A stretch of DNA of 64,000 bases from Pyxicephalus adspersus (Eukaryota > Chordata > Amphibia > Anura > Pyxicephalidae): positions 163,281,882 through 163,345,881 of the forward strand of contig NC_092858.1 in NCBI RefSeq assembly GCF_032062135.1, in the 5' to 3' direction. Within the stretch, counting starts at the first letter, position 1; each line of letters starts with the position of its first letter. The translations under genes and the position numbers were made by a program. The notes below the pieces were generated by a model. It did not search any database. It was not told the DNA's origin and saw nothing but the letters and a program-made list of their open reading frames with translations. Positions 25,133 through 36,245 of the stretch are shown here, piece by piece.

Positions 25133-25376
25133 ACACCTGGCTAAAGTTATAAAACTATATATGCCAGTGTGATGTTGAATGTATAAGGCATCTAGGTAAA
25201 TCTGATGTAAAGCAGTATATCTGCTAAACCTGGCTAAAGTTATAAAACTATACCTTTATAGTTATAGAACTATATAAAACTATAACACCTGGCTAAAGTT
25301 ATAAAACTATATATGCCGGTCTGATGTTGAATGTATAAGGCATCTAAGTAAATCTGATGTAAAGCAGTATATCTGA
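25133..25376. repeat. 152-bp-offset direct duplication
   Basis: The block ACACCTGGCTAAAGTTATAA... to ...AAGCAGTATATCTG (about 91 bp) occurs at 25133-25223 and again at 25285-25376 with few differences. A third partial start (CCTGGCTAAAGTTATAAAAC) lies between them at about 25229. Recent local duplication. Confidence 0.9.
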
Positions 25377-25379
25377 CAT

Positions 25380-25470
25380 TCTCTGAAGGGGAGTCTTCCA
25401 GGTCCAGGTCTTTTCAATAGAAGTGATTGATTATCCACCATATTTAGTAAAGCCCGGATTTACTACTTTA
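25380..25470. mobile_element. MITE family C, copy 3 (partial)
   Basis: GAGTCTTCCAGGTCCAGGTC, TTTTCAATAGAAGTGATTGA and TTTAGTAAAGCCC match the family interior and right side. Confidence 0.5.
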
Positions 25471-26988
25471 TAAGTGTACCCCTTATACAATTATTGGCAC
25501 ATTAAATACATATATTTGTTTATTTTGCCACTATTTTAACATTACACATACTGTATGGCCATTGCAATGCCTTGCACTATTGCTAATATTAGTTGGCACT
25601 CTGGGAATAATATTCTAATTTATTTATCTTTGTGTTTTTTCCCATCACTCTTCAGCTAATAAACTGGATTAGGCACCCATAGTGACTGACTAACACTTTA
25701 ATGACTCAATAAGCTAATGAATAATTAGATTTCTCCTTATATCCATCATTCTATAAGGAAACAGGTCAGGATATCAAACACATAGGCTGCCATTGCTGAC
25801 CTGTCCTGGCTGCCCTGTTGCTCCTAGTGTTGCTAGGACTGTGGTTGCAGATAATAAAACAGGGGTACAGACTGATTATTGTACTCCCAGGTAATTTGCT
25901 ATTCCGCCTTGATGTGTAAAATGAAATTAACAGAACAGCAGGTTGCAGAAAAGCATCCCACATTAATCTCTGATTTATCCCCCACACTAAGTATATCTAG
26001 TCATTTTTTCTTTTGTACCTTTGATTCAGAGATGATAGAGATGATGTTTTTTTTTTGTCTTCAAAGAGATTTAACATCTCTAACTGTCCTAGTGCCCAAA
26101 ACATTTCTGTTGTCCCCAAAACATGAAAAAAAGGGAAAATATTTAAAAGGGCATTTGTTGACATGTCAGCAATATAAGAAGGGATTTGGAGAGATTTCCA
26201 TTTACTGCTGTCTACAGTGCATGGAAACAAGGGAACTCTCCTCAAAGGGTCTTGGACCCTGGCAGGGCATTTTCCCATTCCACATGCTATGTTTGTTCAT
26301 CGAGTTTATGAATTGCTAGATTGTGAAAACTCTTACTTCCTTTTTTGTGTTCCAGTTATTATTCTGTTCTGTTATAAGGTGAAGGATTTATCTCTGATTA
26401 ACAATTACAGAGTCTGTTTTTGGCCTGGTTGAGGAAAATTGACAAACACAAAATATTCTACAAAGTCTGTAGCCCACTACAAACCATTTTAGTTGAAAAA
26501 CCATAATTTGGTTACTGAAAAAAGCTATTAAAAATCTTCCACTTGTACCAGTTGGCTTCTATTATTTGCTGACTGTTATATCTTCGTCACCAAAGCAGAA
26601 GCATAGCTAGAATTCACACAGCCTTCTTGGAGTAAGTGATGTCTGCTCAACAGCCCGTCACCAAGGCACACTTACCTGTTTGTAGTGCCATTGATGACAG
26701 TAGTTTGTCACATTTAGGTTCAAATGGACTTTTACTTTTAATGGCTCATCTAAGTAACTTTTTTAAGTTCTGTTGACTAAGACAAGCAGCAAAATGTCTT
26801 TAGTTTTACAGAATAAGTCCAGTTGAATGTGATCACAGCATGACAATCTTGCTAGGTCAGCACCATATGTCCATCTTGACTCCATACCACCCTATCCCAT
26901 ATGAAAGTTTGCAATGTGCATTGTAGGGGGGTTCTGCAGTCTGCACAGCACCATTGGATTCTCTGCACCACCCACAGAACCATTCTGC
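25471..26988. other. No recognised element
   Basis: Contains the longest frame in the window (146 codons, 25879-26319, plus strand). It lacks recognisable domains and has poor coding character, so I do not call it a gene. Confidence 0.4.
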
Positions 26989-27029
26989 ATGCCCTGAATA
27001 TAAATACCTAGTATTTATATCCAGGGCAT
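26989..27029. repeat. Hairpin with 19-bp arms
   Basis: ATGCCCTGAATATAAATAC and GTATTTATATCCAGGGCAT are reverse complements with one mismatch around a 3-base loop. Confidence 0.85.
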
Positions 27030-27084
27030 GAATATGGATGCCTGGATACCTGGATATGCAAATACCTAGTTTTTAGAATGTATA

Positions 27085-27095
27085 GGGGGGGGGGG
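27085..27095. repeat. Run of 11 G
   Basis: Eleven consecutive G between TATA sequences; unusual in this AT-rich window. Confidence 0.9.
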
Positions 27096-27978
27096 TATAA
27101 AAATGAATTAAAGGATGACAAGGTAAATATTACACCTCATGCTGTGTGCTACTAAGGTTTGGTATCACTTAACTTACTTAATACAAGGTTGCTTTAAGTG
27201 GAAAATGGAAATATCTTTTTTCATTTTGAGTTTAACATTTATTTTTATAGCCTTTTCAAATGCGCTTTAAAAATTTTTTTGCAGCGGTCTTAATGGCACT
27301 GGAATGATGGAAACACACATTTGTAATCATCTGCAATAATATCTGCCAATTTTAAACATGGTGAGATGCTGCCTTCAGGATTGCTGTAATTACATGCAGC
27401 AATATCACATAAATCTCCTTCTCCTGCCAGGGAAAAATGTACGGCTGGGAGCCAATCTTATACCTGCGACGACACAAAATTCATTTCAGAGAAATAAAGA
27501 AGGGGTTTAAGATGAACCCACTGAACATGCTACTCCATGTCCTGGGGGTCAATTACAAGTAACCAGCAAGTTTTTCAACCCATTTGACTCCATATTCAAA
27601 TTACGTAACACTTCTAAGCGAACTAATCCTATAATAAATAAAAAATTAAATAATTCCTTCACACACCAAGAAATTGTTATATGATATTTATCTATGCCCA
27701 ACAATCCTCACTGCCTGTCCTTTCCACCGCCCTAGACCACATGGAATAAATAATTAGATTTCAAATATTTAAATACATATGCATTTAAACATTTTCCAGC
27801 AGTATCCTGGCCAGTCACATGACATCCCAGGTACTTTATATTCCCATTTAACGGTAGCAGTGCAATATAATTAATGCTGCTTAGACATAATGAGACCAAA
27901 GCCATTTTCTGCAGTTCTTTACTATGAGACCAAGCTGAAATGGTTTATACCCACTGTGGGTGTGTTCATGACAGCATG

Positions 27979-28178
27979 GACCTGATTTAGCTCTCCAAGG
28001 CTGGAGAAGATAGACTATTGTGAGAGAACCTGGGTGATCTAGCACATCTGGAATGGATCTGGTCCAAATCTGGCCCAATATTGATGATTATTGATTATTA
28101 AGAAATCTATTCCAGGTTTAATAGTTTATCATGATAGTCTATCTTTCTAGTCTTGGAGAGCTTCATAAATGAGGCCCC
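27979..28178. mobile_element. Palindromic MITE family D, copy 2
   Basis: Left CCTGATTTAGCTCTCCAAGG, right GTCTTGGAGAGCTTCATAAA then TGAGGCCC, with TGGAATGGATCTGGTCC inside. Imperfect inverted repeat across its length. Confidence 0.75.
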
Positions 28179-28204
28179 ACACGTTCACAGGAAGGAATTT
28201 GAAC

Positions 28205-28262
28205 CTGGAAGAGCCCCGGATAGAGCAGTGAGTCTGCAGGGGACAGCAGACAGGTTGAGACA
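28205..28262 (+). repeat. Dispersed repeat pair, copy 1
   Basis: GAGCCCCGGATAGAGCAGTG, then AGTCTGCAGGGGA and CAGCAGACAG, similar to 29436-29492. Family unknown. Confidence 0.5.
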
Positions 28263-30303
28263 TCAAAAGCTGAATTTTTTTTCCAAATGCCTTTGATTAC
28301 TTTTTTCTAAAAAAAAAAAAAATGCAATTGCAAACAAAATTAGGAGCACCCTGAGGACATGATCAGACCAGTAGTAAATACCTGCAGTGTTTGCTTCTCT
28401 TGGGTGCCTAGCAGTTGACAGTAGGTGCCCAGAAACGGTAACGGGTTGTAATCACTAGGCTTCTGCAAATGCTTTTGCAGACGTTTGCAAGCAGCTGCAA
28501 ATTTTAGCAGAGCGGTGCATTTTCTTTTTACTTTTTGCCTAAGCAGTGCAAACTGGTTCCAATAAAAGGTCTACAGAGTTGGCAGGGAAAGCAAACCCCC
28601 CTGGATATTGCATGTGGCATCTATGATGGCAATACTGCAGACCCAAAAAAAAGAAAAATACTGATATATTTGTTGCAAGGTTACCTTTTTGGCGTGCAAA
28701 TTTAGGCCTACTTTATACATGCATTTAAAAAAGTTGACCCTAAAATATAACATATTCCTTTTTATTATAGAAGATGGAATGGCAGAAATGTATATATACA
28801 TAGAGGGCAGAGGAATGACTATTACCCTTCATGTTTTTGTTCTGAAATTCTCTCACACTTTGTATTCACTGGCCGGTTCTCCTCGCTGACACAAGAACCT
28901 CAGTGTGGGAAAGCAGTCTGTCTATGAACTGAATGTGGTTACCAAGGAACAGATCCTTTCTTATAAAATACAGAGGGTTTGCACTCAGAGAACTGATATC
29001 CATACATCAAATCTACACCAGGTTACACCAGGATAAAAACAAGCCACTCGCTCTATTAGATGTGGGTCTGAGTACCTGTTATTATTCTACAATTAGACAT
29101 GAGACCTAGCAAAAGTTTTATTTCCTGATTTGTATTATCTAAATTGTTAAATTATTTTATGTATCACAATTTCTTCAGCTGTGGTATTTCACCGATAGGC
29201 CTGTAGAAAGAAATAGGGACTCCAATTGGTAAATTAGAGTAATTGAAATATTTATTGTATATTTTGCTCTTTCTGTTGAAAATTCTGTACTAGTGGAGCT
29301 ATGAGGATGAAGCCAGGGCAATTCTCTTTAGTTCATTTATTGAGAACCCTGGGTGAGGATAAAACCCGCCAGGGGATGTGTTCTTGACCCCATAGGCTCA
29401 CAGACAGTGAATTGAAAGATGCTGGAACATACTAGGAGCCCTGGATGGAGCATTGAGTCTGCAGAGGAGTAGAGGCAGACAGACAATGGAAAGCTATTGG
29501 GATTCTAAAATTTTTATTTTTTGCTGTGTTGCTCCAATATTGCTTCAAAACTAAGGTTTAAGTATAGATAGACTTAACTATGCACACACATCAGATAATA
29601 GTTGCCCAAGATGAACAGCCATGTTCGTTTCGGGTAAACATTGACATGGTTACAGTGGTTTCCCAAGGTTGTCCAACAATTCTCTATGGAATGATGATTG
29701 ACCAATTGGGAATGGCCATTGTGCATTCCTGTGGAGGAGAGCACAGCTGAGTGCATCCTTCTCATCTTCTCCCCTCTACTGAACAGAATGGCACTGTGTG
29801 TACAGCGGTTGTTTCCAGTGACAATCATGACATCAGATGCCAGTAGAAGGCTTAATACTTGGTAGTTACTTATCACAATGGCGACTTCTTTGAATAACAA
29901 ATGTCTTCTGCTACAGCGAGGCTGCACAAATATGTAAAATTACTCGAAAATGGGGATATGGAACAGGACACAGGTACAATTGTAGAAAACATATCAAAGA
30001 TAACTGAAAGAGGCTTGTACTTTGCCATGTTGGGTAATTGTAAATCCATGTAGAACAGCAAAATCTGGCTTTTTATTATGTTCATTTCATATGAGGTTAA
30101 GGTCTCCCGGGAGGTTAGGACTCCAGTTCCTTCATATCAAACCACATAGATACTAAAAATCATTTTCCAAACTGATGCCACAAGATACAAAGCACATCAT
30201 TGTATAAAACGTCTTTTAAGGACCCGTAGTTCCTGTTACAGGAAACACCAGCATTTATTATTATGGAGTGATGTCTACTTATTTTTGGTCATATAGTGTA
30301 AAT
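28263..30303. other. Mostly no recognised element
   Basis: Apart from the dispersed copy at 29430, no element ends or coding signals. The 117-codon minus-strand frame at 29574-29927 has no recognisable domain. Confidence 0.35.
29430..29492 (+). repeat. Dispersed repeat pair, copy 2
   Basis: GAGCCCTGGATGGAGCATTG, then AGTCTGCAGAGGA and GGCAGACAGAC, matching 28211-28252. Confidence 0.5.
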
Positions 30304-30456
30304 CAGGGGTGCCCAACAGGTGCCAGTAGATCGCAAAGGAAAAGCGAGTAAAACCCGGAGCCCAGGAGTTAAGTTCAAATTTTTATTGTAGGTAGATCAT
30401 TTTGACTTGGTAATTTTTAAAGAAGCTTGCAAGCCAAAAAAGTGTGGGCAGCCCTG
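30304..30456. mobile_element. 153-bp hAT MITE with perfect 8-bp target duplication
   Basis: Left end CAGGGGTGCCCAACA, right end reverse complement CAGGGCTGCCCACAC. GTGTAAAT is present on both sides (30296-30303 and 30457-30464). The perfect duplication suggests a younger insertion than most others here. It has no coding capacity. Confidence 0.93.
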
Positions 30457-30464
30457 GTGTAAAT

Positions 30465-32088
30465 CAAGCATCGTAGAGAATTAACCTTTAAGACCTATTG
30501 ACAGTAAAGACGAAGCCATATGCCCGGTATTTCTACTTTTGAGACCACATTCTCCTAAGCAATCCTTTTGCTGAACTGATAAGTGACTATAATTGTAATT
30601 TCCATGTAAACCATTGAATCTCCCAATACTGGAGAATCCTTCTCTCTATGACACTGATCCTTGGTGAACATCATTTCCATAGCTCAAATCAATGAGGAAT
30701 TCAGAGATTACTGGCATTACAAGGAGACCTTCTGTGACAGATTAATTGCTGGTAACCCAATTTCTTGTAATCTACAGCAAAGCCACACAAGGCTCATAAA
30801 AACTGCTTTAAATGTCAATTGCTAAAGGCAAGCAGCTAGTGAAAAGAAAGCGAATTTAAAAGAGACACTTTTATGTATTCAAAAATTCATTCAGTTTTCA
30901 GGAATTATTAAAGTGTCATTTTGCAAATGATAGTGGCGATCAGTTTCAGCAGAATGGGGTATTGTGTTTTATGGAAACATGTGTTGATATGTTTCCAGCA
31001 CCTTGTATGTTTTTATAAAAATGATTGTCATTAATTTAGCATTCAGGAGATTTTGCAGTTCATTGTAAATCAACGAAACATTTGTGGATTCTGCTATTTA
31101 AGCCAATTGATTTATTTAGTGTATGAGTATGCATTTTGCCAGCACTGGAAAATATATACCAATACACATGGTAAGACTGAGCACACAAAGGAACACAGCA
31201 TGAAAAATTATAGGATAGCTGTACTTTTATTATCTATTATTCAATTATGACAATCAACTTTGCAAATACAACCTCACCCTAAGCCAAGGCCTGTGCACAT
31301 TGCTTTAACTAGAGCCAAGCTTTTGGCAGTCTGTATTGTGCAGGTAATAAAGAAGAATGCCACTGTTTAGGATTTGGAAAAAGAATCAGATCTCTCCAGA
31401 GTTGGCAGCCATGTGTGTGAAGAAGAGGGCGAGAAGGGTTTGGCTAAACAATGGTTACCTTACTCTATCAGTTTGTGATCTAAATCCTCAGTAAATGTAT
31501 AAGTGCGTAGGATATTGAAGACATTATTTGTATATTTTGCATAATTTTTCTAGTTTATATACTATATTGTTTATCAGTCCATGCTAAAGACAAACTATGT
31601 CATGAGGGCACAACAATGTTAGCACTAACCGGGGCCTGTAATGGCAGCTCTCAAATCATGGGAAGTGAAATTATCTTTTAAATTTCCCAAACACAAATCA
31701 TAGTGGTGCCATTAAAAGCCACTACATTACAATATTTAAGTTGTTTTAGGATGAAACTAAATAAATTGGAAGATTTTTGATAGGAGAGGCAAAAGCCAGT
31801 TGGGATTATCTAGAAGTGGTAATTTTGTGGTTGTAAAACACAATGCAAACAAAAGCCGGTCAACACAGGAACTTTGATGGCATTTTATTGGTCTTGGTAG
31901 GGGAAAGCTAGAACATCAAACAGGGAAACACATAGAAAAAAGGACTCCAAATGAGAAAAATGGGTAACATGGACATGGTCTAGCAAAAAAAAAAAAAAAT
32001 CAAATTTAGTTGATAGAGATGTAGTAATATAAAAGAATAAACTAAACAGAAAAGGAATGTTGCTAATAAAGCAAATCCTTGACACCTA
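30465..32088. other. No recognised element; possible regulatory block
   Basis: Positions 30480-30870 show no repeat character and contain many ATTA/TAAT and CAATTG-type motifs, a weak candidate conserved non-coding block in the GRIK1 intron. A run of 15 A lies near 31986. Confidence 0.3.
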
Positions 32089-32287
32089 GGGCCTGATTTA
32101 GTAAAGCTCTCCAAGGCTGGAGAAGATAAACTTTCATCAGTGAAGCTGGATGATCCATCAAACCCGAAACAGATTTCTTCAGAGTCATTTGCTTTTTACT
32201 AGCAAATGTTCTGAGTCCATTCCAAGTTTGATAGATCATCCAGATTTACTGATGAACGTGTCTTCCCTCCTTTATTAAATCAGGTCC
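32089..32287. mobile_element. Palindromic MITE family D, copy 3
   Basis: Left GGCCTGATTTAGTAAAGCTC, right TTTATTAAATCAGGTCCC, with CTCCAAGGCTGGAGAAGATA and GTGAAGCTGGATGATCCATC inside. Best-preserved ends of the family here. Confidence 0.8.
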
Positions 32288-32358
32288 CTAATGTTAGGAT
32301 GGAATAAAACCTTAAGCAACTTTAAGAACCCCAGAAAGACCAAACAAAAGATCTAGGG

Positions 32359-32622
32359 CAGTGTTTATCAACCTTTTTACCATTGGGGGACCCTTGAAAA
32401 AACTTTCAGGTCTCCGTAGAACCTCTTCTTTAATGACTCTATCCACAGCTTACAGTTAAGTAGCCTGGTGGTCCTAAGGAAGAATTCCTCTTACATTTCT
32501 GGCCATTATGAAAAATATCACCCTTACAGATAGCCAAAAAAGTCATTAGTGTCAGTAAAAGTGACCTGAGTGGCACAAATTGGTCTTTGCCAAGGAACCC
32601 CTCACAACCTCTGGAGAAACCC
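32359..32622 (-). mobile_element. ~280-bp hAT-like dispersed family, copy 8, cut by another repeat
   Basis: Starts CAGTGTTTATCAACCTTTTT and keeps all family phrases as far as CCTCTGGAGAAACCCTAGGG. At that point the GC-rich family copy begins and the terminal GAGAAACACTG is missing. Confidence 0.72.
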
Positions 32623-33045
32623 TAGGGTACCACGCAGGGAACACTGGAGACACTGGAAGCAACAGGAGGCACAGGTGACACAGGGATAACCAGATATCCA
32701 CAGACAGGCAGGAACACTGGAACAGCACAAGGGAATAGGCTGGGAACCAAGAGACAGGACAACAAGGGGTTAACACAGGAGCAGGACAGAGGAAACACTG
32801 AATTAGGAAACAGGTAAACAGGAACTAGCACAGAACTAGGGGCTTGGTACTTTTGGAGACATGTTGCATGAACACAGAGTGCAGTGTGTGAGCTAGCTAA
32901 ATAGCCAGGGCTGGTCAAGAGGCTATTTTCTGATTGGCCAGTGGATTGGATGGAATTGATAAAGCTTGGAAACAGAGGCACACCCAGCGTCAGAGAGAGG
33001 AGAGAGGTGTCTGCACTTTAGTGAGGAAGAGGTGAGTGTGATACA
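32623..33045 (+). repeat. GC-rich ~750-bp dispersed family, copy 2 (5' truncated)
   Basis: Begins mid-unit at GGGAACACTGGAGACACTGG and runs to GAGGAAGAGGTGAGTGTGAT, matching 56497-56905. It shares GCACAGAGTGCAG-type sequence, GAGCTAGCTAAATAGCCAGG, TTTTCTGATTGGCCAG and AAGCTTGGAAACAGAGGCAC. Its junction with copy 8 of the hAT-like family suggests nested insertion or rearrangement. Confidence 0.78.
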
Positions 33046-34484
33046 CTTGTGTTTTGTGGCATCCAAAAGATAGATTTGTAATGGGAAAAAATTGATTGGT
33101 TGGTTGAGTGCAAAACTGCCAAAGTGTATTTAGCCTTCCTCTATAGCCTGAATCGGTACTGGATAGTAGAGTCATCCCTTGGCAGACATACACAGGGACA
33201 GTAAAGGATGAAAATTATGTCATGGAAATGATCTAAGGGTTGCTGGAAATCTGTGTCAATCCGTGCAAAAAGCACAAAAAGAAAAATGCTCTGAACTGCC
33301 CACCATTGCCAGCAATGAATTTTAATGGAGACAGTTAACCTCCTTGCCTTTTTTTTTGTCATTTGCCAGCCTTTAACCTTTGTAGGATGGTTTTTGCTGA
33401 CCTCGTTTAACCTCGCAGCTCTCTAAACACGTGTCCACTGGCACCTTTCTATGAATGCAGAATGGGGAGGGTGGGAGGATTGACGTTTAAAACTAAATGG
33501 TTAATTGCTGTGAACTAAGTCTTATAGATTACAATCAAAATAAAAAAAAAATGAAATATGTACAGTATATGAACTTTATTGTAGAAAACAACCAAATGCT
33601 GAACTCTGTCTTTCAGAACAACCCATGAGATATGTGTTCATGACATCCAAGACAATCCAGCCATTAATCGGTGGGAGTTGGCTCGCCACATGCGTGCGGC
33701 TGGATTAGCTCCTATCTGCGAGAGGCACAGCTCCTTTGTCTCCCCCAGTAATACTACACAATGCTCCATACGCATTAGGCTTTTGTGCCTGCAGAAGGGA
33801 TTTCAGTGAATTGAACAAGCGGGGACTTGGTATGCTCAGGACATAACTGGCTAATGTGACCAGAATGCTAAGCAGTGCTTCCTGTGTACGGGGAGCATAC
33901 GGTAATGTCAGGCCATGTATTTTTTTTCCTCTCTCCACACTCCTACTCTAATTATGCCCTTCAGACTAAGCACTTTTGACAAGCATTAATAAGACCCACA
34001 CCATACACGTGAGCCAAGCTCGGGGGAGAAGGCAGAAGAGGCTTTGTAAAGTTTAACTTGTCGAAGTTTTGCGTTTTGCATCAAACTTCACGGGAAAGTT
34101 CACCTTGCTCATGTGTTCCAAGTGTAACATCACCACCGCTGTGCAGTCTTTATCGTCTCCTTCCTCCTATATTTAAAAGGAAACATTTCAAAAAAGAAGG
34201 AAATAAAAAACTGGTAGAGAAGCTATTTTATAATTTTAAACTCTGTGCAGATATCAATAAACACAGAATAAAGAAGTGATTTTATTCAATACTTTTTTTT
34301 ATGAAAAACAGTTAAAGTACACTTCTGTATTTGAGTTGCTAACAGCCTCCTGCTGTCCATTGCAACGCAGAGTGTATTACCAGCCAATCATGTGTTCTGA
34401 AAGCACATGTGCTGACTGGAGGAGGCAGAAGAGTGACCTTATCTGCCTGCTGCTGTTCCATCACTGTCCAATCAGTTTCATGAC
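33046..34484. other. No recognised element
   Basis: Positions 33615-33960 are of balanced composition and follow a pyrimidine tract ending TTTCAG. I could not tie them to a known exon. A TTAACCTCCTTGCC phrase at 33338 resembles the end of the TTAA-type element at 9535. Confidence 0.3.
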
Positions 34485-34625
34485 CTGTTTCTCAACCAGG
34501 GTCCCTCCAGAGGCTGCCAGGGGTTCCTTGAACATTTTGTGGCTCTCAGGTCAGTTTAACTGATACCAATGATCTTTTTGGCTACCTGTAAGGCTGACAT
34601 TCTTCAATGGTCAGGCCAATTTGCT
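34485..34625 (+). mobile_element. ~280-bp hAT-like dispersed family, copy 9 (partial)
   Basis: CTGTTTCTCAACCAGGGTCC, CAGGGGTTCCTTGAACA, CTGATACCAATGATCTTTTT and GGCTACCTGTAAGGCTGACA match the forward copy at 18131. The distal half is missing. Confidence 0.68.
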
Positions 34626-34809
34626 GTCCAGAAGTAAATCTCAAACTGGATTGAAATATTACTCTAGATCAAATAGAAACATATATTCTATAAGCCTACA
34701 TGAAATCCACCTGAAAAACCTAAATATGAAATGTATGTAAGATATTACTTTTTGTCATCTATTTTAATAGAGACTTCGATTGTATTAAAAAAACACTTAC
34801 ACTTACTTA

Positions 34810-34831
34810 TACATATATATATATATATATA
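34810..34831. repeat. (AT)n microsatellite
   Basis: About eleven AT units. Confidence 0.85.
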
Positions 34832-36166
34832 CTGTAATTACAGTAATAGTACTAAAATATTAGCATTTCCTATAAATATGTGTTAGATGTCTCATTTGAT
34901 GATTATGATTGATGCCAGAATTATGACCTTTCCAAAAAGCATTACCCTTAACAGTTCTAATGCCATAAAAATGATTTTCAATAATGGCTTGATATTTATT
35001 TTACAAACATGGAAACAGGGAACCTCCCACCCTAATACACAAAAAATCCATAAAATGTTACCAATAATGGATTATTTAATTTTATTTTTTTTCTGTGCTG
35101 GGGACCCCCTATGTATTTTGTGTATATTGCCCTGCCCAAGTGCAGATCAGAGCAGATGCCATATTTAACTTTTTAGGGGTCCAAACAGGATCTTATAAAC
35201 CCAAACTCAAACAAAGAATGCCAATATGACATACAGTATATTACAATATATTTACCTTATATCACTTATAGAACCCTTTAGGGCTAGGTCATGATGACAT
35301 TATTGGTAAAACTGCACAGTACCCCTGGAAATTCCTATTGAAACAAATGAGTCAGATTTTAACCTTTAAGTTTTAACCTTTTTACATTTTAACCCAGGTA
35401 GTTGGTGGTGACAGCATTGCCACAAGGGCAATGTGCAGCCTCAGCTGTTTCCATTGACTGTGATTGGAAATGATGATCACCATTTATGTTTTGCAAGTAG
35501 TTTCTAATTCTCCTCCTCCCTTCTCAGCACCATCCTAGTAGGCACTCAATTCTTCTTAGCAAGGTAAAGTGAGGTTACATTTTCATTTATTTCATCTAAT
35601 TGCTTTTTTATTGATGTATTTTAGTATTAGGCAGTGTTTAAATTATTTCATACAGCCCCATCAATGTATATTATGCCAATAACAATAGGATTTTTTTTCA
35701 TGGGAACAGATTACCCATTTTCCTTTTATTCCTTATAGGAAAAATTTGTTTGGAATAAGTCCTGGAATGGATTAAGGATTTATACCAAGGTACCACTGTA
35801 CTTTGCTCATGTTACCTACCTAGCGGACCATTTTTATGTCATTGAAAATGATCTTCCATGATTGTTTCGGAGACACTAGAATGAATAAAAGCTGTGTTCA
35901 GTTCTACGAAGAGAGGAGGGTGGAGTGCAAGGTACCCTGCTATGTCCTCCCCCATAGAAAATTATAGCAGTCATCCCTCATGGGTCATTTACCAATCGTC
36001 CACAATGGATTGCCAGACATGTTGGGATTCATCGCTATAGATCTTAAAGATTTTACCCACAGCAATCATGAATGCCTGACATTTATCTACAGTGCGTACA
36101 ATATATAGCTTTTATGTGGAGATATAGAGGGTCTGGGAGTGCCACCTAGCATTCCTGTCCTCCCAG
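34832..36166. other. No recognised element
   Basis: AT-rich non-coding DNA. A less AT-rich patch at 35910-36080 may be an eroded repeat, but its ends are not visible. Confidence 0.35.
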
Positions 36167-36210
36167 GTAGAGATGTGAATATATATATATATATATATAT
36201 TCACATCTCT

Positions 36211-36212
<2 letters not shown>
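36167..36212. repeat. 46-bp perfect palindrome with AT core
   Basis: GTAGAGATGTGA at the left and TCACATCTCTAC at the right are exact reverse complements around an uninterrupted (AT)n core, so the whole stretch can form a cruciform. A second (AT)n run (36214-36241) follows at once. Confidence 0.95.

Positions 36213-36242
<30 letters not shown>
36213..36242. repeat. (AT)n microsatellite
   Basis: About fourteen AT units directly after the palindrome. Confidence 0.88.

Positions 36243-36245
<3 letters not shown>

Noticed and set aside
25879..26319. Longest reading frame, 146 codons on the plus strand
   Set aside because: No domain, low-complexity Phe/Leu stretches, overlapping frames on the other strand and no splice or leader signals; length is within chance for 64 kb.
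33615..33960. Possible exon after a pyrimidine tract ending TTTCAG
   Set aside because: No extended frame or donor site giving a recognisable protein; kept only as a weak non-coding candidate.
36178..36242. AT-rich palindrome considered as a replication origin
   Set aside because: AT repeats of this kind are common microsatellites; nothing specific supports origin function.
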